Shown here piece by piece: positions 1 through 9,665 of a DNA stretch of 17,761 nucleotides; position 1 is the stretch's first letter; every line of letters begins with the position of its first letter. Made by a program: the position numbers and the translations under genes. Origin of the DNA: Monoraphidium neglectum (taxonomy: Eukaryota; Chlorophyta; Chlorophyceae; Sphaeropleales; Selenastraceae); assembly GCF_000611645.1 (NCBI RefSeq), contig NW_014012625.1:1-17761 (forward strand). Direction: 5' to 3'. A model generated the notes under the pieces. The model worked only from the letters and a program-made list of their open reading frames with translations, was not told where the DNA came from and searched no databases.

Positions 1-3000
1 CCTTCATGTCCCCCTATGCCCACCGCCAGCACGAGCGTCGTCGACTCCAGCCCCGCCGGCTGCGCCACGACGCCCCTCAGCCGCGCGACGGCCTTGTCCA
101 GAGTGGCGTACGACAGCGGCGCAAAGGGCAGCAGCTCTGCGTAGGGCATGAGGCGCTCTTCCGCCTCCTCGGGGGTCTGCTTGGCGCGCAGGGGGCGGCG
201 GGGGTCCAGGAAACGCTTGTCCATCGCGTATACCTGCGGAAGATGGGGAGATGAGATTCAGGGTTTAGGGTTTGGAGGCGCACCAGGGTTTGGCTGTTGG
301 GGTCTTGGGGGGATGTCGGTGGGATGGTGGGGTTTGGGGGAGTGGTGGTGCGTGGGTTTTTGCGCTGGGGTCGATGGCGGGGACGCTAGGGGGGAAGCAA
401 CGGAGGGTGGTTGGGTGTCGCTCGGCGGGGTGGAGGAAGTGTGTTGAGACCTCCGTGGGGAGGGTGGGTGGTGGGATGATCAGGGGCCGGCGCCAACGAC
501 CGCGGACCACGTGGCTGTGCGATGAGTGCAGCAGAGCCGCGCGGCGCGGCTGCCGCGGCTCCCCCCCCCCAAATCGCTGCCCCCTGCTGCCCACCTGGTC
601 TGCGACCGTGCCGATGAGCAGCTGCTTGATGTTGATGCCGCTGAGGGTCTGGGTCACAGACAGCAGCTTGGAGCGCACCTGGAAGGCAGGGGGGGCAGGG
701 CGTATGAACGATCCCAGGGGGCCGTGGTAAGGGGGGGGGGGTAAGAAATTCGGCGGTATTGCAGGGTCGTTTGAGGGTGGTCAGCGGGGGCATTGCTGTG
801 AGGGCGCGGGGTTGGGGTGAGACAACAAATGATTACACTAGCAGCCGCGCCGGTGTGAGGGCGAGGGTGAGGGGTTCGAAGGGCGTTGTGGCGCGGAGCG
901 ATGGTGTGGCTTCGAGGGTGGGTTGAGGCGGCGAGGCAGGGGCCCGCCCCTTAGCGGCCCGACATGCATGCCAGGCGCGCGCCATCCTGCATTGTAAGGA
1001 AAACCCAATCAATCAATTCGTTTAGTTTAGTTTAGTATCAAAACAACAATAGTTTTTTTATCATCATAATCTGCCGACCTGCAGGTAGTAGGACTGCGTG
1101 AGCACCTCCAGCGGGGTGGAGCTGTCGTCGCCGCCGCGCGCCCCGGCCACCGCGCCGCCCTCGCCGCCAAAGACGGACGACAGCACAGTGCCCAGAGACA
1201 GGTCCCTGGCGATGTCCGGGTGCGGCGGTTGGATTGGCAGTTGACAGTTGACAGTTGGGCAAAAGGCAGTAATTGGTATGGCGGACGTTGTTACCATGCC
1301 GCTGACACGATCGAGTCGAGCGCACCAAGGAAGATCGCGGCATCAAATTTCGCGGCTCAAGGTCAGATCAGATCAGATCAGATCACCAACCTCGGAGTCG
1401 CGTCGTAAAGCTCCATGACTGTTGCCTGCTGCCGCGCTGTCGCGGTGTCCAGGTGCGTGTACACGAACCAGTGCTCAGACGCGACAGCCTGGGTTTGGGG
1501 GGCAGGTGAGACACAGACGAGGTTGTGGCAACAACGATGTTGTGCAATCGGGGCTGGCGGAGCAGGTTGGTGGGTGCTTGGGGCCGGTTTGTGACAAAAA
1601 GTTGGTTCAAGATCTGCCGGGGCCGAGGGGAGCGTCAGCGCAAGGGGCCGACAGGAGGCAGGGCGGGGTTTGGACAGCGCGGCTCTGTGTGTAAAGGGTG
1701 GTGGGCGGCAGAGGGGAGGGGGGGGGATGGAAAAAAAATCCCTGCAGGGGCGGCCCCTGGGGCGCGGCAGCCCCACGCACGCCGGCAGCTGAGAACAAGC
1801 GCCCACGACCCGGCGCAGCGCGCTTCTCATGCGCGCCGCAACACGCACGCGCGCATGCAGGCGCGAGCGTGCGCGTGTGCGTGTTCTCACCTGCACGGGC
1901 CCCGCCGCGCCCTCGTGCGCCTGCTGGTGCAGCACCGCGCCGTCATCAGTGCTCACAACCATCGCTGTCACGCCGGGCTCCGCGGCGGCGGCGGCGGCGG
2001 CCGCGCCGCGGCGCGGCGCGGCGCGGGCGGGCGCGGCGCCCTCGACGGCGAGGAACACGAGGTTTGGGTTTGTGTACTTGAATTTGAGGGCGCGGTCGCC
2101 CAGCACCTGTGGGGGCGTTTCGATTGGGGTTTTGGAGGCTTGTTGAGAAGGTTTGACAACCTGGGGCAGATTTTTCAATCCAACGCGGCCTCGGTTGCTC
2201 GTGCGCATGCCCGCCGTACAAAGCTTGCGGCGCGACAGAGCAGCGCAGCTCTTTGATGCAACCCTGCACCACCCGTTGCAAGCGCAGGCCCCAAGCATGA
2301 GGCCCCAACCGGTCCCTCAACCCATTCACAACGACGCACCTTGACTGCTGAGTGCATTGGCTCCGCGGGGTCCCGCGCGGCCACCGCCAGAAGCTTCCCG
2401 GGCAGAGCCAAGCTCCAGATCAGCTCAGCCTCATAGGCACCGCCCTCCGCCCCCGGGGCCGAGGCTGCGGCGCCGCCAAAGCCGTACCCGGCGAGCGCGC
2501 CGCCGCCCGCGCAGCCGCCGGCCGGCGGGGCGTGCACCCAGAACGAGACCCGATCGGCGAGCGCCGCGAAGCGCGCGGCCGCGGCCGCGCCGGCCGGCAC
2601 GAGGCGGGCGGCGCGGGACGGCGGCGGCGGCGGGCAGCCGGACGCGCCTGGGGCCGGGGGTGCGGGCTGCAGGAGCAGGTAGCTGAATTGTTCGGCTGTG
2701 CCGTCGTGCAGGGGGTCCGGCAGGGGGATGACCTTCATGTGTGAGGGAGTGTGTTGATGGGGTGTTGGTCATTGTGTGCATGTGAGTCTTGAGGGATGCT
2801 TTGGGTGCCTGCGTGTGCCGAAATGTGTGTGATGTGCACATGCATATGCGCATGCGTTTCTAAGGTTTGCGTGTGGCTGGAGGCGAGTGCGGTATTGCCA
2901 AAGCCGCTGCGATCGAACGCCTGAGCGCTGCGCCGCAACCCGACGAGCAGAGACAGGTCTCAAGGCTAACAGCTTCCCGAGCGCCTCCTCTGCCAGGCCC

Positions 3001-6000
3001 ACAACCGTGCTCAAAAGCAGCACGCCGCCCCCGAACCCTCCTCCCACCTTCTCCACGGGGCTGCCCGCGTCGATCCGCTCAAGCTCCCGGCCGGACCCGC
3101 CGTCCAGCACGCTCACGTACGACCGCCCCACTTCCGCGTCAGCGCCCGCCGCCGCGCCCGCGCGCACCAGTGCGAGCTGCGGCGCGTGCGTGAGGTCGTG
3201 GAAACGCCGCCAGCGGAGGAGGTGCGTCGGCGGGGCCGCCGGGTCGTAGCGCGCGGCCCAGACGACGCGGCCGTCGCCGTTGTGGAGGGCGAGGGCCTTG
3301 CCGGCGGCGGTGAGGACGACGATGAGCTTCCTGAAGCCGTTGGGGTCGCGGTACATGAGGTTCTTGTTGCTGGGGGGGGCGGGTAGGGCGGGTGAGCGAG
3401 GATGATGGGCGCTTACGTCTGTGTGTGTGTGTGTGTGTGTGCGTGCGTATGTGTGTGTGTGTGTGTGTGTGTTCGTGTGCGCATGCGTGTTTCTCGGTGC
3501 GTTGAGCGTGGATGCGGCGGGAGCATGGCAGCACATGCACGCCTCCATGCACACAGACGCATGACACACGTGTGCACGCACACACAAGCGCAAGCACCCC
3601 ACCACACACATTCGCACACTCCCTCTCTCTTTCCCGCACCTCAGCTCCTCCCTAAGCGCCACCAGCTCCGCCTTGTCCTCGTCAGCACCCAGCTTGAACT
3701 GGACCACAACTGCCAGCAGCTGCATCCGCAGCCACCGCCTGACATTGTCCCCAAACAGCCCGCCCCCCTTCGCGCCCTCCGCCACCGCGGCGCCCTTGGC
3801 GGCGGGAAGGTCAATGAACAGCGTTGACTGAATGCTCGCCAGCGCTTCCTCGCGCACCCACACGGGCGGCGCCGGCCCCCTGGCGAAAGAGAGGGCGTGG
3901 TCGCTCCACACGACCAGCAGCGGTCGCGCCGCCGCGTCGAGCGCGCCAGGCGCGTCGCCGGCACCGCGGGGTGCGGCGGGGAACGCGGCGCGGACGGCGG
4001 CGGGCGGGCCGTGGACGGGGTGGGGGGCGGAGGGGGCCGCGAGGGTCCAGGAGGCGGCCGACGCGCCGCTGGCCGTGTCGACGACGGTGACAGGCACGCC
4101 TGAAAGGTTGCAGGCGGAGCGCGGTGCTGTGAGGCGCGAACACAGCTTTGGAGGCACAGGCGGGGATCGGCCCCGTGATCCGGAAAATCAGAATCGAAAG
4201 ATCCATTCCAGGTGGCAGCTGGAGCCAGCAGGCTCGCATGCTGGGGTCAAAGTGGGCGCCGTCCCCAGCCCACCTGCGTCGGTGGGGGCCCCGAACACGG
4301 CTGCGAGCGTCGCGCCCGCCGCGTTCACGAAGGGCTGAGACACAGCAGTGGCGCCCGGGAAGCGCTGCACCAGCCGGAGCGCCCCGTCAGCAACAGACAC
4401 CAGCAAGACGCCTGCGCGTCGCGAGGGGGCGAGTGTCGGGAGTGTGGCGGCCGGCGATGGTCACAGCGCAGCGCCGCATAGGCAAACCCACCACCAGCAC
4501 CATGCCAACCAATGTCCCTCGGCGGCGGCGAAGGCGCGCCGCTTCCATCGGTGACGACGACGGCGGCAGGGGCAGCAGCAGGTGCAGCAGCAGGCGGAGC
4601 AGACAAGCGAGCGAGGGCCAAACCCAGCGGCCGCGACAGGTTCTGCGGGATTATAACCACCCTGCTTGCGACGTGCTCAACAGCTCAGGCCCTTCGCCCC
4701 CACCAGTGGTCTCTGCCGCGCCTCACGACACGGTCCCTGGACCGCACGCACGCCCTTTGCCACTCACCCGCGCCAGGAACCGTGTAGAACGCGCCCCGCC
4801 CGTCGCCGCCCGCGCTGGCGACCGCCACCTCTCCGCCGCACCCGCCGTCGCAGCCCGCCAGCGCCGCAAAGTCCAGGCAGTCCAGGTCCGCGCCCGCTGC
4901 GTCGTAGTCTGCCGCCGCCGCGCACGCCGCGGCACCGGACGCGCTGGCCGCGAACAGCCCGGCCTGGGTCAGCAGCGCGGCGCGGCCCAGGGGCTCGGGG
5001 CTGCGCAGGTCCCAGCGCTGGGCGCCTTCCTCGCCGCCGCTCAGGCTGAACAGCGCGGCGCCGCCGGACTTGGCCCTGTGGTGTTTGGAAGCAAGGGGCG
5101 AGGGTTACCCGCGCCGCTTGGCCGCGCGTCATGGGCGACGGCTGCAGCAAACGCTTGATCGAGACCATGCAGGCTGACAAAGCATCCCCCTCCTATGCCG
5201 TGCAGCCCCTGCGGAGAGCTCTGAGCCGGCTTCAAACCTGGGCGCCACCAAGCCATACGGCAGCCGCGGCGCGAGCTCACCCCGGCACGAAGCTGACCGC
5301 CAGCACGTTGTCCCCTGGCGCCTCGCTCGTGGTTGGCGCCGCGGCCACGAGATTGAGCGCACCCGCCTCCGCGGAGGAGCTTGGGCCGGGCGCAGACCAA
5401 GCAAGGGCGCCCTTTGCCGTCCCTCGGACCTGCGTATGGCCACCGGCAGCGAGTGCAGCGGGCGCGTTTGCGCGCTCGGGCTGCCCGGCCCTACGCCGCA
5501 TCACACATAAAGGAGCTTGCGGCCCTGCGAGCGCGGCGCCAGGGGCGCACGCAGCATGACCCCTGCCCTGCTCGATGACTTGTAGGGTCCCGCAGCCTGC
5601 CTGGATCCCAGGGGTAACGCTGCGTTTATTTGAGAAGCAAGGCGTGAACAGCCCTCTGTCGCTGTTCGCCATGCACAGTTGATCACTCAGCACAATGGCC
5701 GGGGCCGCACCTGGACGAGCCCTCCGCCAACCAATGCGACCCCCGGCCCGTCCTGCAGGGTGACAGCTGCCAGCGCAGTGCTCCCGCCCGCCGCGGCGGC
5801 CGCCGGCGCCGCGAGGCCCTCCCACTTCAACCCGCCATTTGCGTCCCACGCGCGCACGTAGCGCCCGCCGCCGCTGGCCGCGACGAGCGCGGCCGGGCGG
5901 GCGGCGGGCAGCGCGGCGCCGAGGGGGTCGTCGTCTGTGTATGTGCGGCGCCAGGCGATGGAGCCATCGGCAGCAGACAATGCTGCGACAACCGACTGCG

Positions 6001-6208
6001 AGGTGGCGACGTAGAACCGGTCGCGCCCCGGCGCGTAGCCCGCCGCCACGACCTCGCCCACGTGCTGGCGGTGCCAGTCGAAGGTGCCGGCCTGGTCCTC
6101 GTACATCGCCGCCGCGCCGCGGGCGAAGCACGCGAGCGCGGCGGCGGCGAGGAGGAGCGTGCGCGGCAGCAGCGCGCGCAGCGCGGTTTCGCTGCGGCGA
6201 GCCCTCAT
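1..6208 (-). CDS. EMC1: EMC1, ER membrane protein complex subunit 1 (partial, 12 exons, 3' end beyond window)
   Basis: EMC1 is the large lumenal beta-propeller subunit of the EMC, which inserts and chaperones transmembrane proteins at the ER. Exons in coding order: 6208-5711, 5429-5281, 5075-4768, 4411-4274, 4099-3640, 3369-3048, 2732-2340, 2106-1891, 1488-1391, 1205-1079, 678-595, 233-1. All junctions are GT-AG and phases agree throughout, giving about 1008 residues. ATG at 6208 is the first in-frame ATG; it opens a signal peptide (about residues 1-34, hydrophobic LLLAAAALACFARGAAA) followed by the family's mature start MYEDQAGTFDW. Other family matches: DPNGFRKLIVVLTAAGKAL (exon 6), VLGDRALKFKYTNPNLVF (exon 8), EHWFVYTHLDTATARQQATV (exon 9), SGINIKQLLIGTVADQ (exon 11), YAMDKRFLDPRRP and GLESTTLVLAVG (exon 12). 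Exons 8-12 form the conserved C-terminal EMC1 domain. Full EMC1 is about 1000 aa, so only the C-terminal anchor and tail are missing. Ala/Gly-rich insertions sit in exons 7, 8 and 10. The final ~23 nt may already be intron. Confidence 0.93.
256..276. repeat. Short interstitial telomere-like repeat in EMC1 intron 11
   Basis: Within the intron at 234-594 the plus strand reads TTCAGGG TTTAGGG TTTGGAGG. That is one perfect and two imperfect copies of TTTAGGG, the telomere unit of plants and many green algae. On the gene's own strand it contains AAACCCTAA, the plant telo-box sequence. It is too short to be more than a chance or relic match. Confidence 0.5.
1007..1035. repeat. Short AT-rich tandem repeats (AATC and TTTAG) in EMC1 intron 10
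   Basis: AATCAATCAATTC is followed by three perfect TTTAG units at 1021-1035. They lie about 45-70 nt upstream, on the plus strand, of the last exon base (1079) before this intron. Read on the minus strand they fall just inside the donor end of the intron at 679-1078. Confidence 0.6.
1361..1385. repeat. GATCA pentanucleotide tandem repeat in EMC1 intron 9
   Basis: Four perfect GATCA units (1366-1385) follow a degenerate GGTCA unit. The array ends 5 nt from the exon base at 1391, so on the gene strand it begins immediately after the 5' splice site (GTTGGT). The positions are read directly. No function is claimed. Confidence 0.7.
3420..3473. repeat. (GT)n microsatellite in EMC1 intron 6
   Basis: This is an almost pure TG/GT run of about 54 nt, interrupted by GCGTGCGTAT, inside the intron at 3370-3639. 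On the gene strand it is a CA run. Alternating purine-pyrimidine DNA of this kind can adopt the Z form. CA-rich RNA can also bind hnRNP L-like splicing regulators in other eukaryotes, so an effect on splicing is possible but only inferred. Confidence 0.85.
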
Positions 6209-6952
6209 CGGCCCCCGATCGCCAACTGTCACTTGGTGCGCCACCAGAGCGTGTTAAAAACCTTGCTAATGGATGCGTGTAGCGCTAAAATGGGCCAAAC
6301 CAAGCTAAAGTCGAGTGATCACGTCGGCTGATCTGTCGCATACAAGATCATGTCACAGTAACCAACACAAAAATCAGTGTAGTAGACATCTGTAACAGCT
6401 TTGAGTTGCGAGCGTCCGCTGTTCCCAGATCAAGTTGCAACCTGAACGTGAAGTGGCTCGCTGTATGGTTTGCTGGGCATTGCATTGCATACATAGTGTG
6501 GTTGATTTGGTGGCTATTTCCTTCCGCTATCAAGAGGGCAGCTTTGCTGCCAGAGTGCGTCATCCCCCAATTTGACCCTGGATTCTGACCGAGTCCCGCC
6601 TGCGCAGTGCACCTGACCGCCTGCGCGGTGCTTCCAAAAGCCTGTACACCTGTCACACCGTGCAATTGTACTGAGAGCGACCGACGACATCTGGAGCAAG
6701 TGGCACGGGATCGAGAAGGCGCCAATATCAATTTGGCTCTGTGAGCAGCTCACGCCTTGATCACTGCTTGCGTGCAAACGCCGTCCGCACGCAAGACGCT
6801 CGCACTCGCATGCACTTCCTGGTGATGAGTGCAGCATGGACACCGGAGTCTGTTGCATTGATGTACTGTAATTTGTAAAGGGTACAAAACCTGGTTTGCT
6901 TTTTCAATGCAGCTTGTACGAGCATATTCAGCGAGTGGGCTCACTTGCATTC

Positions 6953-6981
6953 GCACACACACACTCTCTCTCTCTTTCACA

Positions 6982-7012
<31 letters not shown>

Positions 7013-7038
7013 GCACGCGCACACGCACGCACGCGAGC
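6953..7038. repeat. Compound CA / CT / CA / CG dinucleotide tract
   Basis: In order, the tract has (CA)n, a (CT)n run near 6964-6976, a second (CA)n at about 6979-6998, a pure (CG)n run of about 16 nt near 6998-7013, and then mixed CACG units. The CA plus CG portion is an uninterrupted alternating purine-pyrimidine stretch of about 50 nt, the classical sequence requirement for left-handed Z-DNA. It lies 58-143 nt past the L2HGDH poly(A) signal, between two genes transcribed in the same direction. Confidence 0.85.
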
Positions 7039-7095
7039 GTACAAACCCAGCTTCGTTCCCAAGCACACGCTGTGCAGCTGCACGCAATCGCACAC

Positions 7096-7100
7096 TTACA
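7096..7100 (-). terminator. TGTAA polyadenylation signal for L2HGDH
   Basis: The plus strand reads TTACA, which is TGTAA on the minus strand, 51 nt past the L2HGDH stop codon. TGTAA is the usual near-upstream poly(A) element of chlorophyte green algae. Placement and strand both fit. Confidence 0.65.
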
Positions 7101-7151
7101 GTCAGAACACATCAACCACTCATGTGCATCATGCCACCAAAAAGTCATCTC

Positions 7152-9351
7152 TCAACCCCGTAGCAACGCCAGCACGCGCGCCGCGATCGCCATCGACGCC
7201 GTGAGCCCGGGGCTCTCGATGCCAAACAGGTTCACGAGCCCCCGCACGCCGTGGCCCCTGCGCGCCCCCTGCAGCACAAAGTCGGCCGCCGGCTCCCCCG
7301 GCCCGCTGACCTTGGGCCGCACGCCCGAGTAGCTCGGCACGAGCGCGCCGTCCCGCAGCCCCGGCCAGTATGACCGGATCGCCGAATAGAACTTGTCGCC
7401 CCTGCTTGGGTCTACACTGTAATCAATGCTATCCACCCACTCCACATCAGGCCCAAACTTGGCTTGGCCGCCAAGGTCTATCGTCAGGTGCACCCCCAAG
7501 CCGCCGTCCTCGGGCAGCGGGTAGATGAGGTGCGAGAAGGGGGCGCCGCAGCCAGAGAGCGCAAAGTAGCTGCCCTTTGCGAGGCGGCGGGGCGGGATGG
7601 AAGACGCGGGGACGCCTTGGATCGACGCGGCGACGGCCTGGGCGCCGAGGCCTGTTTGTTTGGGGTTGTTACGCGGACGTTGGAATGGGAGCCCGGCAGC
7701 CCAGGTCGAACATGGAGTGAGCTAACGGGCCGCAGCCATCACAGCCTCAGGCGGGAGTTCCCAGTGGATGTTGACGGGGCCGACGAGGACCAGGCGAACC
7801 CGCCAGCACGCCCCTTGGAGAGCAGCACGAGGGAAAAGAGCGCCCTCCCGCGCGAGCACACCTGCGGCGTTCACCAACCACCGCGCGCCGACCGTCGAGC
7901 GCTCCCCCGTGTTGACGTCCTCCACGTGCACCAGCTTCCGTGCGGCTTCCGCGGTCACCCCTGTGACACGGCTGTGCACCGCCATGCTCGCGCCGGCCGA
8001 CTCCGCATCCAGCCACAGCACATCCATGAATCTTTGCAGGGACAGCAGGGTTGGCGCCACAGGACATGCAAGTGCAAGGGTTAGCTACACCTCTAGCCAC
8101 GCTCTTCTGGATCCCTTTCAAGTGGCTCAACCACAATCGCCATCCTGTGGCTACAGCGACTCGCCTATTGTTAAATTTTGGCAACACTACGGGCCACATA
8201 GGCCATCCTGAATGGAACAGCACCACCCCTCGCTCACTCATGACTGCTGACAATGCCCGTCGACGGCGACAGCAGCGCGCCGCTGCACCGCAGCTCCGGC
8301 TCCAAGCTCTGCGCCTCCGCCTGCGACAGCAGCCGCAGGTCCCTCACGCCATTGGCCAGGCCGGCTGCCATGACCGCCCGCAGCTGCTCCAGCTGGCTGC
8401 CGGCCGCGGTGACGAGGTGCGATGGCGGCAGCGGTCGCTCGAGGTTAGGGCGCGCCGGGGGGCGCCTCGCTAGGCGTGACTTGTCTCATGGGGGCACTTG
8501 CCAGGGCGCCGCAGCCGCTGTAACATACGCAGTGGCTGCTGTCACATGCGCATGCCTCGGCCTGGGGGACACGCCCACTTATTTGACTGCAGCAGTCCGC
8601 ATGCACGCGGCAAGCCCCCTGCCGGCTCATGCCCGCATGTTGACTGGTGCTCGACCACCTGACTATATGATCTGCTGCACCCACCCAGGGTTCGTTGCGA
8701 CAATCATCTTGCCGGTCCTCTTGTGGGACACGCCGCGGCTCCCACAAAAGTCATACAGCATGGCGCGACCCTCCACGCATGCGGCCGCCTTGAGGCTGCC
8801 AGGCGGGTAGTATATCCCCGCATGGATCACTTCTGAGTTCCTGTCGGCGAGGTTGTCAAGACGCGGCCCAAACATGTGCGGACAAGGCAAGCCTGCCAGT
8901 GCCGAGGGCGGGCCCAGGACACGGCTTTTTGGGCACCCTCCCAGCAGCAGCCCCGCGTTTCGTCAACTTTTGACAGTCCGGTCTGGTTCACCGACCAGGG
9001 CGCGTAAAGAGGCGGCTCGCTGCAGACTCGCCTGCTGCTGGTCTCTGTGCCAATGGCGCCCCCGCGCTCGACAACCAACACCTCATGCCCAGCCTGTGCT
9101 ATCCCTCGCGCGCACGCGAGCCCGACGACACCTGCGGGGTCAATTATTTCGTTGAGCTCAGGAGGGTGGTTTAAAGCGCCGGCAGAGGCACCCAGCTGCT
9201 GCGCCACCCTGCTCGCACCTGCGCCAATGACGACGCAGTCGACAGAGTCGCCCGCCGCATCGGCGATCCCGCGTCCGATTGCAAGCGCAGCAGGACTTTT
9301 ATGTATTAGTGCGCCTCTCTGTTGCGTGAGAGCCCGCAACGCTGGCCACAT
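7152..9351 (-). CDS. L2HGDH: L-2-hydroxyglutarate dehydrogenase, mitochondrial, FAD-dependent (6 exons, complete)
   Basis: The enzyme oxidises L-2-hydroxyglutarate, a toxic side product of malate dehydrogenase and related enzymes, to 2-oxoglutarate. It uses FAD and passes electrons to the respiratory chain. Exons in coding order: 9351-9219, 9131-9032, 8840-8685, 8396-8238, 8031-7862, 7651-7152. They total 1218 nt, 405 aa plus TGA, with every phase matching. Residues 1-20 ([20 protein letters not shown]) look like a mitochondrial presequence. The FAD Rossmann motif is [14 protein letters not shown] with a terminal Glu in VLVVERG (about residues 40-66). Family blocks follow: [68 protein letters not shown], and the C-terminal [18 protein letters not shown]. 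Length matches bacterial LhgO and plant L2HGDH. Four introns are GT-AG. The one at 8841-9031 is GC-AG (CAG|GCGAGT to GACAG|G), which alone restores [11 protein letters not shown]. The acceptor at 8397 was chosen over an alternative 3 nt away because it preserves family length. The gene is divergent from the SDR gene. Confidence 0.95.
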
Positions 9352-9665
9352 TTGGAGGTCACCCAGATCGTTGCCTCCAGCTGCACTTCAGTCATCTTCA
9401 GGTATTTGATTTGTTGTTCACTTTGTATCCAGGGACACATAAGCGTTCCATTGTTTGCTATCACCCTGCCCTGCCACTTGACCATTCACGCGCGGTCTTG
9501 CTCGGCACTGCACGCACGCCCATTGGTGCTTATTCGCGTAGTTATTCCAACCTATCAGCTCTTGCGCTTCCAGCGCGCATCCAACGATTGCCGCGCAGAC
9601 GCTGCGGCCTCAGCACAGTGCGTGGCAAGCACGCAGCACACAGGAGGGCAGCTCAATCCACAGCG
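9352..9665. promoter_or_regulatory. Divergent promoter region between L2HGDH and the SDR gene
   Basis: 314 bp separate the two start codons, so both promoters and 5' UTRs must fit here unless they contain upstream introns. An ATTGG (CCAAT on the minus strand) lies near 9520-9524. I see no clear TATA box. The SDR reading frame is open backwards to 9411, but it has no ATG before 9666. Confidence 0.65.

Larger units (their letters stand above)
6209..7151. other. Intergenic region between EMC1 start and L2HGDH 3' end
   Basis: This 943-bp stretch has no ORF with recognisable or coding-like sequence. It is less GC-rich than the flanking exons, especially 6350-6900. It should hold the EMC1 promoter and 5' UTR next to 6208, and the L2HGDH 3' UTR next to 7151. 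I see no clear TATA box in the EMC1-proximal part. A simple-repeat tract lies at 6953-7038. Confidence 0.6.

Noticed and set aside
820..900. GGTTCGAA-like tRNA T-loop sequence in an EMC1 intron
   Set aside because: I could not fold an acceptor, D or anticodon arm around it, so it is a chance match.
1525..2256. A 243-codon plus-strand ORF and several Arg/Ala-rich ORFs across 1500-2850
   Set aside because: They are shadows on the strand opposite EMC1 exons and introns, produced by very high GC content and few stop codons.
2769..4157. A single 462-codon minus-strand ORF that could be taken as one exon or gene
   Set aside because: It is two EMC1 exons (3640-4099 and 3048-3369) joined by a stop-free intron and running on into the next intron. 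The family sequence is only continuous after splicing.
6406..6588. A 60-codon ORF with a hydrophobic stretch (WLAVWFAGHCIAYIVWLIWW)
   Set aside because: It is short and isolated in AT-richer intergenic DNA, with no poly(A) signal close by and no recognisable family. A chance ORF is more likely, although two TGTAA motifs occur about 280 nt downstream near 6867-6880.
9411..9665. An 85-codon N-terminal extension of the SDR frame
   Set aside because: The frame is open but contains no ATG before 9666, and the ATG at 9666 begins a convincing targeting peptide.
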